Shown here in pieces: positions 32,269 to 43,872 of a DNA stretch of 64,000 nucleotides (the stretch's first letter is position 1; every line of letters starts with the position of its first letter). A program made the translations under genes and the position numbers. Under the pieces are notes generated by a model. The model was given only the letters and a program-made list of their open reading frames with translations. It was not told the origin of the DNA and ran no database searches. Source of the DNA: Heterohyrax brucei (Eukaryota > Chordata > Mammalia > Hyracoidea > Procaviidae); contig CM053143.1 of assembly GCA_028571685.1 (NCBI GenBank), forward strand, positions 154,064,329 to 154,128,328. Reading direction: 5' to 3'.

Positions 32269-32469
32269 GGCTTAACAAAGGATCTACATTCATTCAGCAA
32301 AATAGAATAAAACAGAACAAAAATCAATTGGTCATTTATCTTATTCCAACCATTGTTCTAAGAGCTAGAGATACATGAGTATATAAAACAAACAAGCACT
32401 TCTGTCTCAGAATGTGTAATTGACTGGATTTAGGGGAGACGGACAAAAGCCAAATGATTTAATGTACTG

Positions 32470-32680
32470 TGTACGAAGGGCCTGGGTGGTACAAACAAGG
32501 CACTCAGCTGCTAACTGAGAAGTTGGGCCTCCAGGTCCATACAGGGACACCTTGGAAGAAAGTCCTAATGATGGACAGCTGAAACAAAATTTGCCATTGA
32601 CAATGCTGCAGAGCACAGTGCTCCTGTGACACACCTGGAGTCCCCATGAGTCAGGGGACAGACAGGGACTGTATCTGGAG
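32470..32680 (+). repeat. AfroSINE variant with RTE-like core, plus strand
   Basis: GGGCCTGGGTGGTACAAACA head, GACACCTTGGAAGAAAGTCC core, GGAGTCCCCATGAGTCAGGG tail. Confidence 0.7.
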
Positions 32681-32862
32681 AAATGGAGTTGGAGCAAAGT
32701 GAGGGAGCAAGCTTTGAAGGTAACTGGAAGATGGGTGTTCAAGGCAGAGAAAGAGTGTCCTTTTTTTTTTTTAACTGAAAAAAAATTGGGAGGTGAAGTC
32801 AGGGAAAACTGGAGCAGAGGCGCTGCAGATCCTGCAGGACTTCTTGGGTTTCTGCAGGAACT

Positions 32863-33905
32863 TTGAATTTTACTCTGAATGAGATTGAAAGCTTGTACAG
32901 AGTGTCGATCAGATGTCAGACAAGATCATTTTGGCTTCTGTTTGTCAAATGAATTGTAGGGTCAAGGATGTACACATGGAGACAGTTTACAATAATCCAC
33001 ATAAGAGATGACAGTGGCTTGGACTCAGGACTTACTAGTTTCTAGATTTTTGAAGGAAGGGTGGACAAGATTTGCTGATGGCTGGAATGTGGGTTTTGAG
33101 AGAAAGTGACAAAGATGAATCAAAGTCTTTAGTCTGAGAAACTGGAAGAATAGAGCTGTTGTTGCACGGAGATGGGGAAGGCTTGTGGATTTAGAATTGT
33201 TAAGTCTGAGCTGTCCCATGGAATCCTAGTGGAGATGTTGAATAGATTATTGGATATATGAGCCAGGAGTTCAGAGGAGACTATGAGGTTACAGATACAA
33301 ATTTGGGAATGGACAGTGCATAACAATAATTAACACAATGGAAGGAGTGGCTGGGTAGTACAAATGGTTAAGAACTGGACTACTAACTGAAAAGTTGGCA
33401 GTTCAAACCTACCCAGAGGCATCTCAGAAGTAAAGTCTGGCAATCTGCTCCCAAAAGTTCACAGCCTTGAAAACCCAATGGAGCACCTATGTTCTGTGAG
33501 CCTGGGGATCAGATTGGTGGCAACCAATAACAATAACACTATGGAAGACCCTTGATGTAGGAAGAAAAGCAATCCACAGGCTGATTCTTGAGGTCTGCCA
33601 GCATTCATTGGTTAGGGATATCAGAAGAAACCAGCAAAGATGATTCCAGTGAGACAGGAAGAGGACAGAGAAAGAAGGAAAAAAGGAAGAAGCTGGTTCC
33701 AGAAGTGGGAATGTCCAGTTGGGTCAGAGGCTGCTGGTATATCAAATAGAAGGGGAACTTAAAATTAGCCTTTTAACATGGAACATGGAAGTCACTGGTG
33801 AATTTCACGAAAGCAGTTATAGTGGAATTGTGTGAAGAAAGCCTGACTGGAATAGTTTCAAATGAGAAAGAAAAAGGGTAAATGTAGATACTGACTATAT
33901 AGAGA
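32863..33905 (+). repeat. Ancient interspersed repeat, family not named, split by a SINE
   Basis: Phrases such as TTTACAATAATCCACATAAG, CCTAGTGGAGATGTTGAATA, GAGCCAGGAGTTCAGAGGAG and GAAAGCCTGACTGGAATAG form the order of a common mammalian-wide repeat I recognise by pattern but cannot name with certainty. It is interrupted at about 33343-33536. Confidence 0.5.
33343..33536 (+). repeat. AfroSINE variant with RTE-like core
   Basis: GGAGTGGCTGGGTAGTACAA head, AAAAGTTGGCAGTTCAAACC B-box, TTGAAAACCCAATGGAGCAC core. Confidence 0.75.
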
Positions 33906-34426
33906 ATTCTTCCAAGAAACTTTATTATGAAAGAAAAGCAAAGAAAGAAAGAAAAAGAGAGAGAGAGAAAGAAAAGAGGCTGTTGCTGTTGGGAGAGTGC
34001 TTACCTTCTAAGGTGGCCCAATTACATAATTCTTTCCTGAAGAAGACAGCTCCAGAAGAACCCTAGGCATCTATCCTATGACTCTCCCGTGGAGGTTTGC
34101 CAGAGACTCTGCACAGGATCCCTGTCTGTCACAGATACCTCTAGCATCATTGAATTGGCCAGATCATCTGAGCCAAGGGCCCCTTGCGTGGCAGCCTAGA
34201 TTTGCTGCAAGCCCTCTATTGTTCTGGGTCTTACTCAAAACAGCAATCCTCTAAAACCTAAGTTAGAGTAGTCCCCTAAATATTGTGCATGTTTACTGAA
34301 ATCCAGAGATCCACCAAGGCTTGTCTCTGTCTTAGCAGTAGTAAGCTCAGGTATAATGACTTGCTCTTTACCTTACAGGAGATGTCCCAGCAGGCCTTAG
34401 ACCACTGCAGCCTTGAAAACCCAAGA
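33906..34426. other. No gene seen; (GAAA)n/(GA)n tract
   Basis: A purine tract lies at 33928-33975 (GAAAGAAAGAAAAAGAGAGA). The rest is unassigned. Confidence 0.5.
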
Positions 34427-34640
34427 TGTGTTGTAAATCCTAATCCATAGATATAATCCCATTTGAGAATAGTGTTTTCTTTCTTATATTATGAGACCAG
34501 CTGAGTATAGAGTATGTCTTAAATCAATCATGTTTGTGATATGAAAAGCAGAGACTACGCACTGAATCAAGGAAGCACCAATGCGGGGGAAGACAGATGT
34601 TACGTGGAGATCTTCAAGGAATACCAAGAAGAATACTAGA

Positions 34641-34970
34641 CTTTGGAAAGCAATCTGGTGCTTCCTTAAAAAAATGGATATCAATGTACCATTTGAACCA
34701 GTAATTCCACTACTTGAAATATATCCTACAGAATCAAGGCCTTTCACACCAATGGACACATGCACAAGAATGTTTATCGCAGCACAGTCCACGATAGTAA
34801 AAAGATGGAATCAACCTAGATGCCCAACAACAGAAGAATGGATAGGTAAATTATGGTACACATACTCAGTGGAGTACTACACAATGATAAAGAATAACGA
34901 TGATTCCAGGAAACATCTCATAACCTGGTTTCAACTGGAAGACATTAAGTTGAGTGAAAGTAGTCAGTGA
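34641..34970 (+). pseudogene. L1 ORF2p C-terminus, fragment
   Basis: Plus-strand frame with WKAIWCFLKKMDINVPFEP, RMFIAAQSTIVKRWNQPRCP and an end at LSESSQ followed by TGA, matching the C-terminal end of L1 ORF2p. It has few lesions, so the copy is rather young, but the insertion is 5' truncated and lacks endonuclease and RT. It cannot mobilise itself. Confidence 0.9.
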
Positions 34971-35997
34971 CAAAAGGACAAATATTGTATGAGATCTCTA
35001 CTTTAAGATCTCAAAAACAGACTTGTGTATAGAAGAAAAGACTCTGACAGCTGCAAGGGAGAGGAAAGAAGGAAGGCGGGGGGAGGGTTTAGATTAGATA
35101 GTTGCTAGAAATCTGGTTGGGTGAAATCAGTGATAGCACACATTAGAAAGAAGAACAATATTAAGTGGACTTCAGCATAACTTGAATACTCCTTCCACCT
35201 TAACCCAGTATTGCAAGGACAGAGTAGCTGGGGTAGGTTGCAGGGGACCATGCTCTTAGGTGAAATCGAGGCCAATTGGTACAACTGGCATTTTGCTAAG
35301 AGGGCTCTCTGCACCCCACATTGGTGAGTGGCATCTGGGGTCTTAATAGCTGCCAAGCTGCCATCTGAGGGCACAGCAAATGGTCCCAACTGAGCAGGAA
35401 CGGATAGTCACCGAGGACCAAAATGACATGGGCTAAGGCAACCCAGAAGATAGAGAGACCCACATGAGTGGGTGCCTACATCGACTTGGGACTAGAAGAA
35501 CTGGATGGTGCCCGGCCACCACCAGTGATAGCCGCGATGGAGCTTACTAAGTTGAGTCTCACTGGCAACCCAAGAATAAAAAGGGGTGCATCCTGAGATC
35601 TCCACTAAAAGGCCTCAACTGATGGTCCAGCAGTTTCGGGGTTCCCCTGGGAGCATGGTCCCTGGCCCTGGTGCTGCCCTCGCCTATAAATCATAACGAA
35701 GGTCCACTCTTTGGACACAAATGGATTGGACTTGGCAATGCAGAGTGACCATATATTGGATGCACTTTTATAGGATATCATCCTGCTGACCTCTGGCTGG
35801 AGGAAGGAGAGTGGGTGGAGAGGAGGGGAAAGGAGACTGTTGGGAGGATGAGACATGTATAGAGAAGCGAGGAACAGGGTGCTGTCACCGGACAGGGAGA
35901 GCAGTGGAAGCTGCATATAGGTGGGCATGTAAATTTGTACGAGAATGTACATTTTCACTCAGTTATATTAAATAAAAACAATAAATAAATAAATAAA
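34641..35997 (+). mobile_element. 5'-truncated L1 with perfect 15-bp TSD
   Basis: AAGAAGAATACTAGA is present at 34626-34640 and 35998-36012. The insert holds the end of ORF2 (to 34969), a roughly 1-kb 3' UTR with a GGCGGGGGGAGGG purine block, and an A-rich tail (AATAAATAAATAAATAAAAA). It is closely similar to the L1 at 59362-60723. Confidence 0.95.
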
Positions 35998-36168
35998 AAG
36001 AAGAATACTAGAGAAGCTAAGACAGGGACTTTTCCCCAGAGCAGAGACATCTTCCCCTTATGCTGGCATCCTGAATCTGCCTCTTAAGCTGTGAGAACAT
36101 AAATTTCTATTGTTTAATGCCACCCACTAGTGGTATTTTTGTTACAGCACCACTAAGAGAGTAAGACA

Positions 36169-37333
36169 GGCCCCTAAGAACTTGAGAAATACGGGGAACA
36201 CTGTCATATCCTTTCTCATGGGACCCGGACTCTGGGTCTGAGAACTGGTTCATGTTTGAAAACAGTGTATCAGCCTTCTGCTGACGGTTCTCTCTCACTG
36301 TCTGGTTATACAAGTCATTCGGTCCATTGATCTACTTCACTCCCAGGAACACCGCAGTCTGTTAACCATCATCATAAAACTCTGGTGATGTTCTGGGTAA
36401 AGGTGCTCTGACTGCAGTTCTGGCCTTGCTGACCGATATGGTTTCTGTCTATTTTACATATAGTTAAGTGCCAACATCTGGCTTTTGTTTTCCTGGAATC
36501 CCATTGTCTCCACTGATACACGGCAGAATGACCTATTTTGACTCTGGCCTGCAGTGGACAGTCTCCACAAACCTTCTCAAAGATATTGTTGCCCCTCACT
36601 GACATATTCTTTGTTGTCTGTGAAAAGAATGTCCTCTGAACCCTTCCAGGAGGCCGTGTTCTCACATGATTTCATTCTGGCATTCCCATCTCCTTAAGCA
36701 TTTTGACTTTTGCCTCAGTTTTCTGCCAAGACAGTCTCAGCCTCTCCCCATAATTTACTGTGAGCTAGCATCGTGTCCAAACCTCAAGGAGCCAGTCAGA
36801 AACATAGTAATCTTAGCTGTAAGAGGGATCCCCACCCTCTCTTACATTTTGCTGCCCTCCTCCCACTGTGTTTGTGATTCTTGTGGTCACTCTCCCATAT
36901 GTTTCCCTAGTTCATGCTATTATTTAGTAGCCAAGTCCTGAAGCCCTTTCTAAGGCTACCATGTCTTATTTTGAATTAGGGACTCTATTTCTCCACTGGG
37001 GCTACACTGAGACCTAAATCCAGTTGTTGGTCTGGAAGCAGTGAATGTAGGCAGATCTTTAGGAAACGGGGCACCCAGCTCGGGTATGGTCTCAGCACGC
37101 TCTCTAAACAGGCAGGCTACCTTCCTCTACTTAGGGAGAGGAGATTGCTTCTATTAGCCCAGGAGTTTCAGGACACCCTGTGGATTAAAGTTTCTTAGGC
37201 ACTAACTGACTTACCGTCAGCAATAAAGTCCTTGTTGCCATTTGGTAAGTGACTGATGTGGTTCCTGATCCTCTTTCTAGGGGCCGTCCTTGATATCAAT
37301 TCTCTTAGTCTGAATTCTCCAATAAGAAGATTG
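36169..37333. other. No gene seen; possibly LTR-element internal DNA
   Basis: It lies between an upstream plus-strand MaLR-like LTR and a plus-strand MLT1 LTR. It could be the internal region of the first element, but I see no retroviral motif, and the two LTRs are different families. Confidence 0.35.
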
Positions 37334-37751
37334 TCATGGTTTCAATTACATCTCCCTCAAAAGATGTGTTGAAACCCTAAACCCTGGAACCTGTGAAGGT
37401 GATTTGGAAATAGGTCTTTAAAGATGTTATTAGTTAACCTGAGGTCATATTGCAGTCGGGTGGGTCCAAATCCAAGCTGAGTGGTGTCTTTATAAAATAG
37501 CAGAAGAAACATAGAAAGGCAGAGAGTAGAAGGGCAGTCAAGCGAAGATATATCTACAAGCCAAGGGATATCTGGAGCTGCCAGAAGCTGGGAGAAACAA
37601 GAAAGGACTTTCCCCTAGAGACTGTAGAGTGAGCATAGCCTGGCAGACACATTAATTAGGATATCTAGAATGATGAGACAAGGCCCTTCTGTTCTAATAA
37701 GCCAACCAGTTTGTGACACTTTGTTACACTAGCCCTAAGAGACTAATACAG
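37334..37751 (+). mobile_element. MLT1-type (ERVL-MaLR) LTR
   Basis: TGTCATGGTTTCAATTACAT start, AAGGTGATTTGGAAATAGGT and AAGATGTTATTAGTTAACCT in the body, end CTAAGAGACTAATACA. Full-length LTR layout. Confidence 0.88.
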
Positions 37752-38394
37752 GCACTAATCTAGGCAAAGAAGGATATGGGTTTGGCAAGAAGCAGTGAAA
37801 AAGTAGAAGAGTTGGTAGATTACAAGTAAAGAATTGTTGAAGTACTATAGGGAATGAGCTGAGATGACTGATAGAAGGTGGGAGGCTTGAATATGAGGTT
37901 ATAGGCGATAACAATAACAGAGTATAACTGAGAGTAAGTGGTTCAAATCAAGTGGAAGCAAGATAGTTGGAAGAGAAGGTGTCAAGAAACTGCAATACCA
38001 GGGTATTAGAAGAATTGTCTAGGTAAATATTGAAATAACCAAGAATAGTGGTTGGAGTGATTATACTCAGAGTGGATTCATACAAAATGTTCATTGAATA
38101 AATTAACAAATGAACAAACATGCACACAGCACAGCTAGTGAACAGTTTATGCAAACTGAATGTTCTTATGAGTTTCTATTGATTTGCTATTAGTCTGGGC
38201 AAATCACTTATTTCATTGCCCAGTACAGGCAAGTAATAATAAGTGGATTGTAAACCGAGAGCTTGTTTATAATTTGATTGGACACAAAAAACATTTTCTT
38301 ACAGAAAAATTACAAATGGTGTTTTCTAGATCAAGAATTGGGGCCTAATTAAGTGTTAGCATTTGTACTATCACCTGTCTGTCATTTATCCTTC
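37752..38394. other. No gene seen; likely ancient repeat
   Basis: 37780-38110 has the texture of a degraded ancient repeat (GGCAAGAAGCAGTGAAAAAG, TGTCTAGGTAAATATTGAAA). No coding potential. Confidence 0.4.
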
Positions 38395-38545
38395 TACCTC
38401 GAATCTTTTTTTTTTTGAAAAAAGCTTTATTGAGATATAACTCATATAAGAAATGACTACATGTTTGAAGTCTACAAAGTGTTTCTTGGGCATCTGCATG
38501 TACATATGATGACTGATGGATCTACCCTCTACCACAGCATAAAAC
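38395..38545 (-). mobile_element. Old L1 (L1M-type) 3' end
   Basis: GAAAAAAGCTTTATTGAGAT and TAACTCATATAAGAAATGAC match the conserved antisense end of L1M elements. Confidence 0.65.
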
Positions 38546-38954
38546 CCATCAGCTTAGACTAAAGTGAAAGAACACTGTCTGCCCCTTGGAATTCTACAGG
38601 GAAGAAATAGGCTAAAGGAGCTACATCTGTTACTCTCCAAGAAGAGAAAAAGACCATCCCTGCAGCAACTCAGAGATCAGCAAAACTTTTGGAAGGACAA
38701 TGGGAAGCAGGGGCCTTCTCAGTTCAAGGGGTGGGGCCATGTCTCCTGGATCTTAAAGGGTGGAGCCACAGCTTCCTGGATAGCAACAAGTTGGACCTTT
38801 CCCGCTTGGTTCTGGACTGTGAGGCTACCGTTAAAGTATATCAGGGGTATGGCAGTGCTGCCCGAAGCTGATGGAGTGGGGCTGCCAGGCACAGGGGCAG
38901 AAGAACTGGGCCTGTCTTGGCCAAGGAGTGGGATTGCCACTGTAATGGACTAGA
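38546..38954. other. Unassigned sequence before an RTE
   Basis: A 129-codon plus-strand frame spans 38564-38953 but shows no domain and runs up to the RTE start. I do not consider it a gene. Confidence 0.4.
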
Positions 38955-40408
38955 GCTGGACAGAAGATTTCAAAGAACAGCTCAAGAAGACAAAATGAAG
39001 TATTATAATGAAATATGAAAACATCTGGAGTTTGAAAACCAAAAGGCACCAACATGTTCAGTTTTCCTCAAACTGAAAGAACTTTCAAGCCTCAAGTTGC
39101 AATGTTGGAGGATTCTGTGGGAAAAATATTGAATTATGAATAAAGTGTGAAAAGAAGTGAAAGGAATACATAGTCACTGTATCAAAAAGAATTGGTCAGC
39201 ATACAGCCATTTCAGGAAGTAGCATATGACCCAGAACAGATGATACTGAAGGAAGTAGACCAATCTGCTCTGAAGGCATTAATAAAAAACAAGACTCCAT
39301 GAACTGACAGAATCCCAGTTGAGATGTTTCAACAAACAGAGGCAGTGCCAGGAGTGCTGACTCGTCTATGAAGAAACTGGAAGACAGCTATACCTGGTCA
39401 ACCTACTGCAAAAGGTTAGTATTTGTATCCATTCCAAAGAATGGTGATCCCACAGAATGTGGAAATTGTCTAACAGTGTCATTCATCTCTCATGCAAGTT
39501 GTTAATTCAAAAGTAGTTGCAACAGTATATTGACAGGGAAATGTCAGGAATTCAAGCCAGGTTCAGAAGAGGACCTGGAATGAGGGATGTACTTGCCAGT
39601 ATTAGATCGATCATGGCTAAACGCAGAAAATGCCAGAAAGATGATCACCTGTGTTTTTTGGACTATGCAAAAGCACTTGACTATGTAGATCCTAATTAGG
39701 AATAACTCTTCAGTGTGGATTACCTCTCAACACACAGATAACAAAAATCCTCCCACTGCAACCAATAGGCAACACTATGATAAATGAAGAAAAGATAGAA
39801 ATTGTCAAGGATTTCATTTTACTTGGATCCACAATCAGTACCCACAGAAGCAAGAGTCAAGAATTCAGAGAACGTATTGAATTAGGCAAGTCTGCTGTAA
39901 AAGACCTTTTTAAAGTGTTAAAAAGCAAAGACATTGCTATGAAAATTAAGGTGCTCCTAAGGCTAACACAAACCATGGTGTTTTTAATTGCTTCATATGC
40001 ATGCAAAAGCTGGAGAATGAATAAGGAAGAAGAATTGATGCCTTTAAATTACAGTGTTGGTGAAAATATTGAATAAACACTATGGACTGACGCAAGAATC
40101 TGTGTTGGAAGAAGTCCAGCCAGAATGGCCCTTAGAAGCAAGAATGGCAAGACTTTCTCATGTACTTTGGACATGTTGTCAGGAGGAACTAGTCCCTAGA
40201 AAGGGGCATTGTGCTTGGTAAAGCAGAGGGTCGTAGATAAAAGAGGAAGATGTTCAACAAGATAGATTAACATAGCGGCTGCAACAATAGGCTCAAATAT
40301 AGTGATAGTTGTAAGGATGTTGCAGGGCCTGGCGATGTTTCCTTCTGTTGTACATTGGGTTACTATGAGTTGGAACTGACTCAAAGGCACCTAACAATGA
40401 CAACAAAA
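38955..40408 (+). mobile_element. RTE LINE, 5'-truncated and internally deleted
   Basis: Begins at ACAGAAGATTTCAAAGAACA and ends at GGCACCTAACAATGACAACA. The RT catalytic core is deleted near 39700 (after GACTATGTAGATCCTAATTAGG). Fragments such as FLDYAKALDYVD (motif A region) and LLGSTISTHRSKSQEF survive. Many stops. Confidence 0.88.
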
Positions 40409-40465
40409 TGTATGCATGTGCCAAAGAATCACATATACAACTTTTTAAATATATTAACAAGATAT

Positions 40466-40628
40466 AAAAACAAACCTGTTGCTGTAGAGTCTATTCAGAC
40501 TCATACTGACCCTATAGGACAGAGTAAAGAAGAGCTGTCCCAACAGAGTTCCAACGTATGATTGGTAGATTTGAACTGTCACGCTTTTGGTTAGCAGCCA
40601 AACTTCAACTACTGTGCCACCAGAGCTC
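40466..40628 (-). repeat. AfroSINE, diverged
   Basis: GTTGCTGTAGAGTCTATTCA tail, AACAGAGTTCCAACGTATGA body, head ending CACCAGAGCTC. Confidence 0.85.
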
Positions 40629-40661
40629 ATGTACATGCGCGCGCGCGCACACACACACACA

Positions 40662-40704
<43 letters not shown>

Positions 40705-40714
40705 ACACACACAC
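40628..40714. repeat. Alternating Pu-Py tract: (GC)n then (AC)n
   Basis: 87 bp of unbroken purine-pyrimidine alternation: CATGTACATG, then GC repeats, then AC repeats with single GT and AT steps. Confidence 0.95.
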
Positions 40715-41077
40715 TATATGAAGTCCAACAATTAAGCCTACAAACTTAATTGTTCTAAGTGCTACATACCTCATTGCTGAATATCACTATGATCACCTTT
40801 GAAGTATTTCCCTTGGGAAGCTGTACAGTGAAGATAAAGGAAATACTAAAAGGAAGACATCAGGGTGATGTTGAGGACATCAAAGGTAATATGATCACAG
40901 CTCTGACGGCTGCTCCAAAAAAAGAGTTCCTAAATGGGTTGAAGGGAGAACTAGGTGCTGGCATTTGTGCAAAGCTTCCCAAGGGGAGTACTTAGAAGGT
41001 GACCATGGTGATATTCAGCCATGAGTTATGTAGCACTTTTTCTAGGATGAATTTGTGAACTTGTTAGACCTCATATG
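40715..41077 (+). mobile_element. Mariner-like element with foldback ends
   Basis: Ends TATATGAAGTCCAACAATTA and (inverted) CATATGAGGTCTAACAAGTT look like TIRs with a TA target. Inside, 40823-40990 encodes a degraded transposase C-terminal segment (KIKEILKGRHQGDVEDIK). Arms 40757-40814 and 40981-41038 are 58-bp inverted repeats at about 86% identity. Confidence 0.65.
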
Positions 41078-41216
41078 TTAACACTTAGACATGTATTTAA
41101 GTACCATACAAATGGAATCATACAGTGTATATATTTTGTTATCTGGCTTCTTTTGCTTGACATTGTATTTGTAAGACCGATCCACATTTATGAGTATATG
41201 TAGCTGTAGCTTATTA

Positions 41217-41386
41217 GGAAACCTTCACGGAGTAGTGGTAAAGTGCTACAGATGCTAAGCAAAAGATTGGCAGTTTGAATCCACCCGTCATTCCTTGGAA
41301 ACTCTATGGGGCAGTTTTACTCTGTCCTATAGTGTTGTTATGAGTCAGAATTAACTCTATGGCAGTGTTTTTGTTTTTGTTTTAAC
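41217..41386 (+). repeat. AfroSINE, full length
   Basis: GAAACCTTCACGGAGTAGTG head, GAAACTCTATGGGGCAGTTT body, T-rich tail GTTTTTGTTTTTGTTTT. Confidence 0.9.
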
Positions 41387-41633
41387 AGCTCATAATTTTT
41401 ATATAGTATTTTATTGTATGAATTTACAACAATTTATCTGTTCTACTTTTGTAGTGTTTTGGGGTTATGTCCTTGCTGTTATAATTAATATTGCCATGAC
41501 TCTTACATATGCTTTTTGGTGTATAAGTTTATGGGCTTCTAGTGACTATAATCTAGAACATTAATTTTGGGTTCTATGGAATATATGTATGTACATACAC
41601 ATAATTTATGCATGTAATGTGTGCACATATGTA

Positions 41634-41797
41634 TAAAACCCCAAAACCCACTACTGTTGAGTTGATTCTGACTCATAGAGACCCTATAGAACAGAGTAGA
41701 ACTGCCCCATAGAGTTTCCAAAGAGTACCTGGTGGATTTGAACTGCTGGCCTTTGGTTAGCAGCTGTAGCACTTAACCACTCCACCACCAGGGTTTC
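41634..41797 (-). repeat. AfroSINE, full length
   Basis: ACCCACTACTGTTGAGTTGA tail, CATAGAGTTTCCAAAGAGTA body, head CACCACCAGGGTTTCTG. Confidence 0.92.
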
Positions 41798-42079
41798 TGT
41801 GTATATGTATATATGTTAAAAATTGTGATAAAGTAATATATGTAACAAATAGTTTCCATTTTCAACATTCTTCATATGTTCAATTCAGTAACATTAGTTA
41901 TATTGTTCAACCCAGATATTACCAATTTTCTGAAGTGATTGCTCTGCTTTACTTTTCCATTGACAATATATGCTGTAATTATCCTCATCAAAACCTGCTA
42001 TTGTCAGTCTTTTGAATGTTAGCCATTCTGGTGAGTATGTAGCTGAATCTCATTGAGGTATTAATTTGTACCTGTTACT

Positions 42080-42430
42080 GTTGTTGTTAGGTGCTGTTGA
42101 GTCAATTGCCACTCATAGTGACCCCATGTACAACAGAATGAAATATTTCGCAGTCCTTCGCAGCCCTCACAATTGTTGCTGTGCTTGAGTTCATTGTTGC
42201 AGTCGCTGTATCAGTAAATCTCCTTGAGGGTTTTCCTCTTTTTCTCTGACTCTATACTTTACCAGGCACTACTTCTTCCTGATAGCATGGCCAAAGTATG
42301 TGAGATGAAGTCACATCATCCTCTCTTTTAAGAAGCATTCTCTCTGTACTTCATGCAAGGCAAAATTTGTTTGTCCTTCTGGAAGTCCATGGTGTAGTCA
42401 ATATTCTTCACCAACACAGTAATTCAAAGA
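42080..42430 (-). mobile_element. RTE 3' end with TTACT duplication
   Basis: Starts GTTGTTGTTAGGTGCTGTTG. TTACT is present at 42075-42079 and 42431-42435, and the old L1 reads across both sides. Confidence 0.88.
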
Positions 42431-43063
42431 TTACTAGTGAGGTTGAACACCTTTCATTTTACTGATAAGTATAATATTTGTTAGATTTTTTAAAGATATC
42501 TTTTCTCAGATTAAGTTCAAAGCTATACATTTTCCCTTTATCACAGCTTTGGCTGTACTGAAAATATTTTAATGTCGTATTTTCATTTTATTGCACTCAA
42601 AATATTTTCTAACATCAGGTGTGATTTCTTCTTTGAACCCATGGGTTTGTTATTTAGATGCATTTTATTTAAAAGTTTCCAAATACAGTGATTTTCTAAA
42701 TATCTTTTTGTTACTGATGTCTAACTTATTTCCACTGTGGTCAGTTTACATACTTGATATCATTTCAATCTTTTGAAATTAGTTAAGACTTGTTTTAAGA
42801 CTAAATATTTTATAATTTTGATGCTTGAAATAACTGTGTGTTCTGTAGGAGTTCAGTGCAGTGTTCTATATAAACCCCTTAAGTTCTCTGAGGGGTATGA
42901 AAATGCCTATCCAGCTACGCAGAAAATGCCTATATGTATCCTTTTTGTTAGTTATGTCAATTTCTGCTTAATAAAATTTGGGGCTATACTGTATAGCCCC
43001 TATACTGTATACATTTAAAGTTATTGTATCTTCCTGATTATTATTTTTTTAATCATTAGGAGA

Positions 43064-43587
43064 TGTCTTAGCCTGGGTTCTCTAAAGAAGCAGAAGCAGG
43101 ACCAGTGATGTGTATAAATATATGTAGAGAGATTCATATCAAGGAAATGGCTCACATGGTTGTAGAGGTTGGAATGTCTCAAGTCCATGAGTCAGGATAC
43201 AGGCTTCGCCTGATCCATGTAGCCACATGGGTTGGTGAACACCAGGTTGACAGATCAGAGAGTAGGGCTGTTGCTCACAGACTGTGAAGATCAATGAATC
43301 CTAAGATCAATAGGTAAGACCACAGAGAAGCTGTTAGTTCAAGTCCTAAGAACTGGAGGTCAGACCAGAAGGAGCCAGCTGCAGTACCTAAACAGAAAGC
43401 CCAGAACCTTGGCAGTTTATCTGCTTATATTGAATGCAGCCCACATATTGAGCTACTCACAGCAGATCCTTTCATGGGAGTGATCACATAACAAATCTCC
43501 ACAGGGAGGTGATCACAACATTTTATGATGGTCAAAACACTAGGAATCATGGCCCAGCTGGGATGATGTACAATCTTAACCATCACA
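43064..43587 (-). mobile_element. MLT2-type ERVL LTR
   Basis: TGTCTTAGCCTGGGTTCTCT start and TCTTAACCATCACA end fit a reversed MLT2 LTR (sense start TGTGATGGTTAA, sense end AGAGAACCC..GACA). Confidence 0.75.
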
Positions 43588-43872
43588 TGAAGTGACTCAC
43601 TTTTTTCTTTAGTAATGTGTTTAGCCTAGTGTTTAGTTTGTCTGATATTGATGTAGTCATATCAATTTTCTTTTGATTATGGTTTTCATAGTGTACTTAT
43701 TTGCTATCCTTTTATTTTCAATCTTTGAGCATGATTGTGTTTTATGTATATCTTTTGTAAACAGTATATGCAATCCATGTAGCTAGTCTAGCAAACTTTG
43801 TCTTTTAATCACTGAATTTGAACATTTACGTGTGATTTCTGGTATTTTTAGGTTGTTTGAATCTACCATTGT

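Larger units (their letters stand above)
34427..36168 (+). mobile_element. MaLR-like LTR, split by an L1
   Basis: Left part 34427-34640 (TGTGTTGTAAATCCTAATCC onward) and right part 36013-36168 (GAGAAGCTAAGACAGGGACT to GAGAGTAAGACA) join across the L1 insertion. The polyadenylation region (AACATAAATTTCTATTGTTT) is degenerate. Confidence 0.75.
41078..42433 (-). mobile_element. Old L1 (L1M-type), interrupted three times
   Basis: Antisense L1 phrases (AAATGGAATCATACAGTGTA, TATCTGGCTTCTTTTGCTTG, ATTCTGGTGAGTATGTAGCT) are broken by AfroSINEs at 41217-41386 and 41634-41797 and by an RTE at 42080-42430. Confidence 0.75.

Noticed and set aside
36169..37751. Full MaLR provirus with 5' LTR at 34427 and 3' LTR at 37334
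   Set aside because: The two LTRs start and end differently (different families), so they are not a pair. The sequence between stays unassigned.
38564..38953. 129-codon plus-strand frame before the RTE
   Set aside because: No family resemblance, no start context, and an overlapping minus-strand frame of similar length. Not supportable as a gene.
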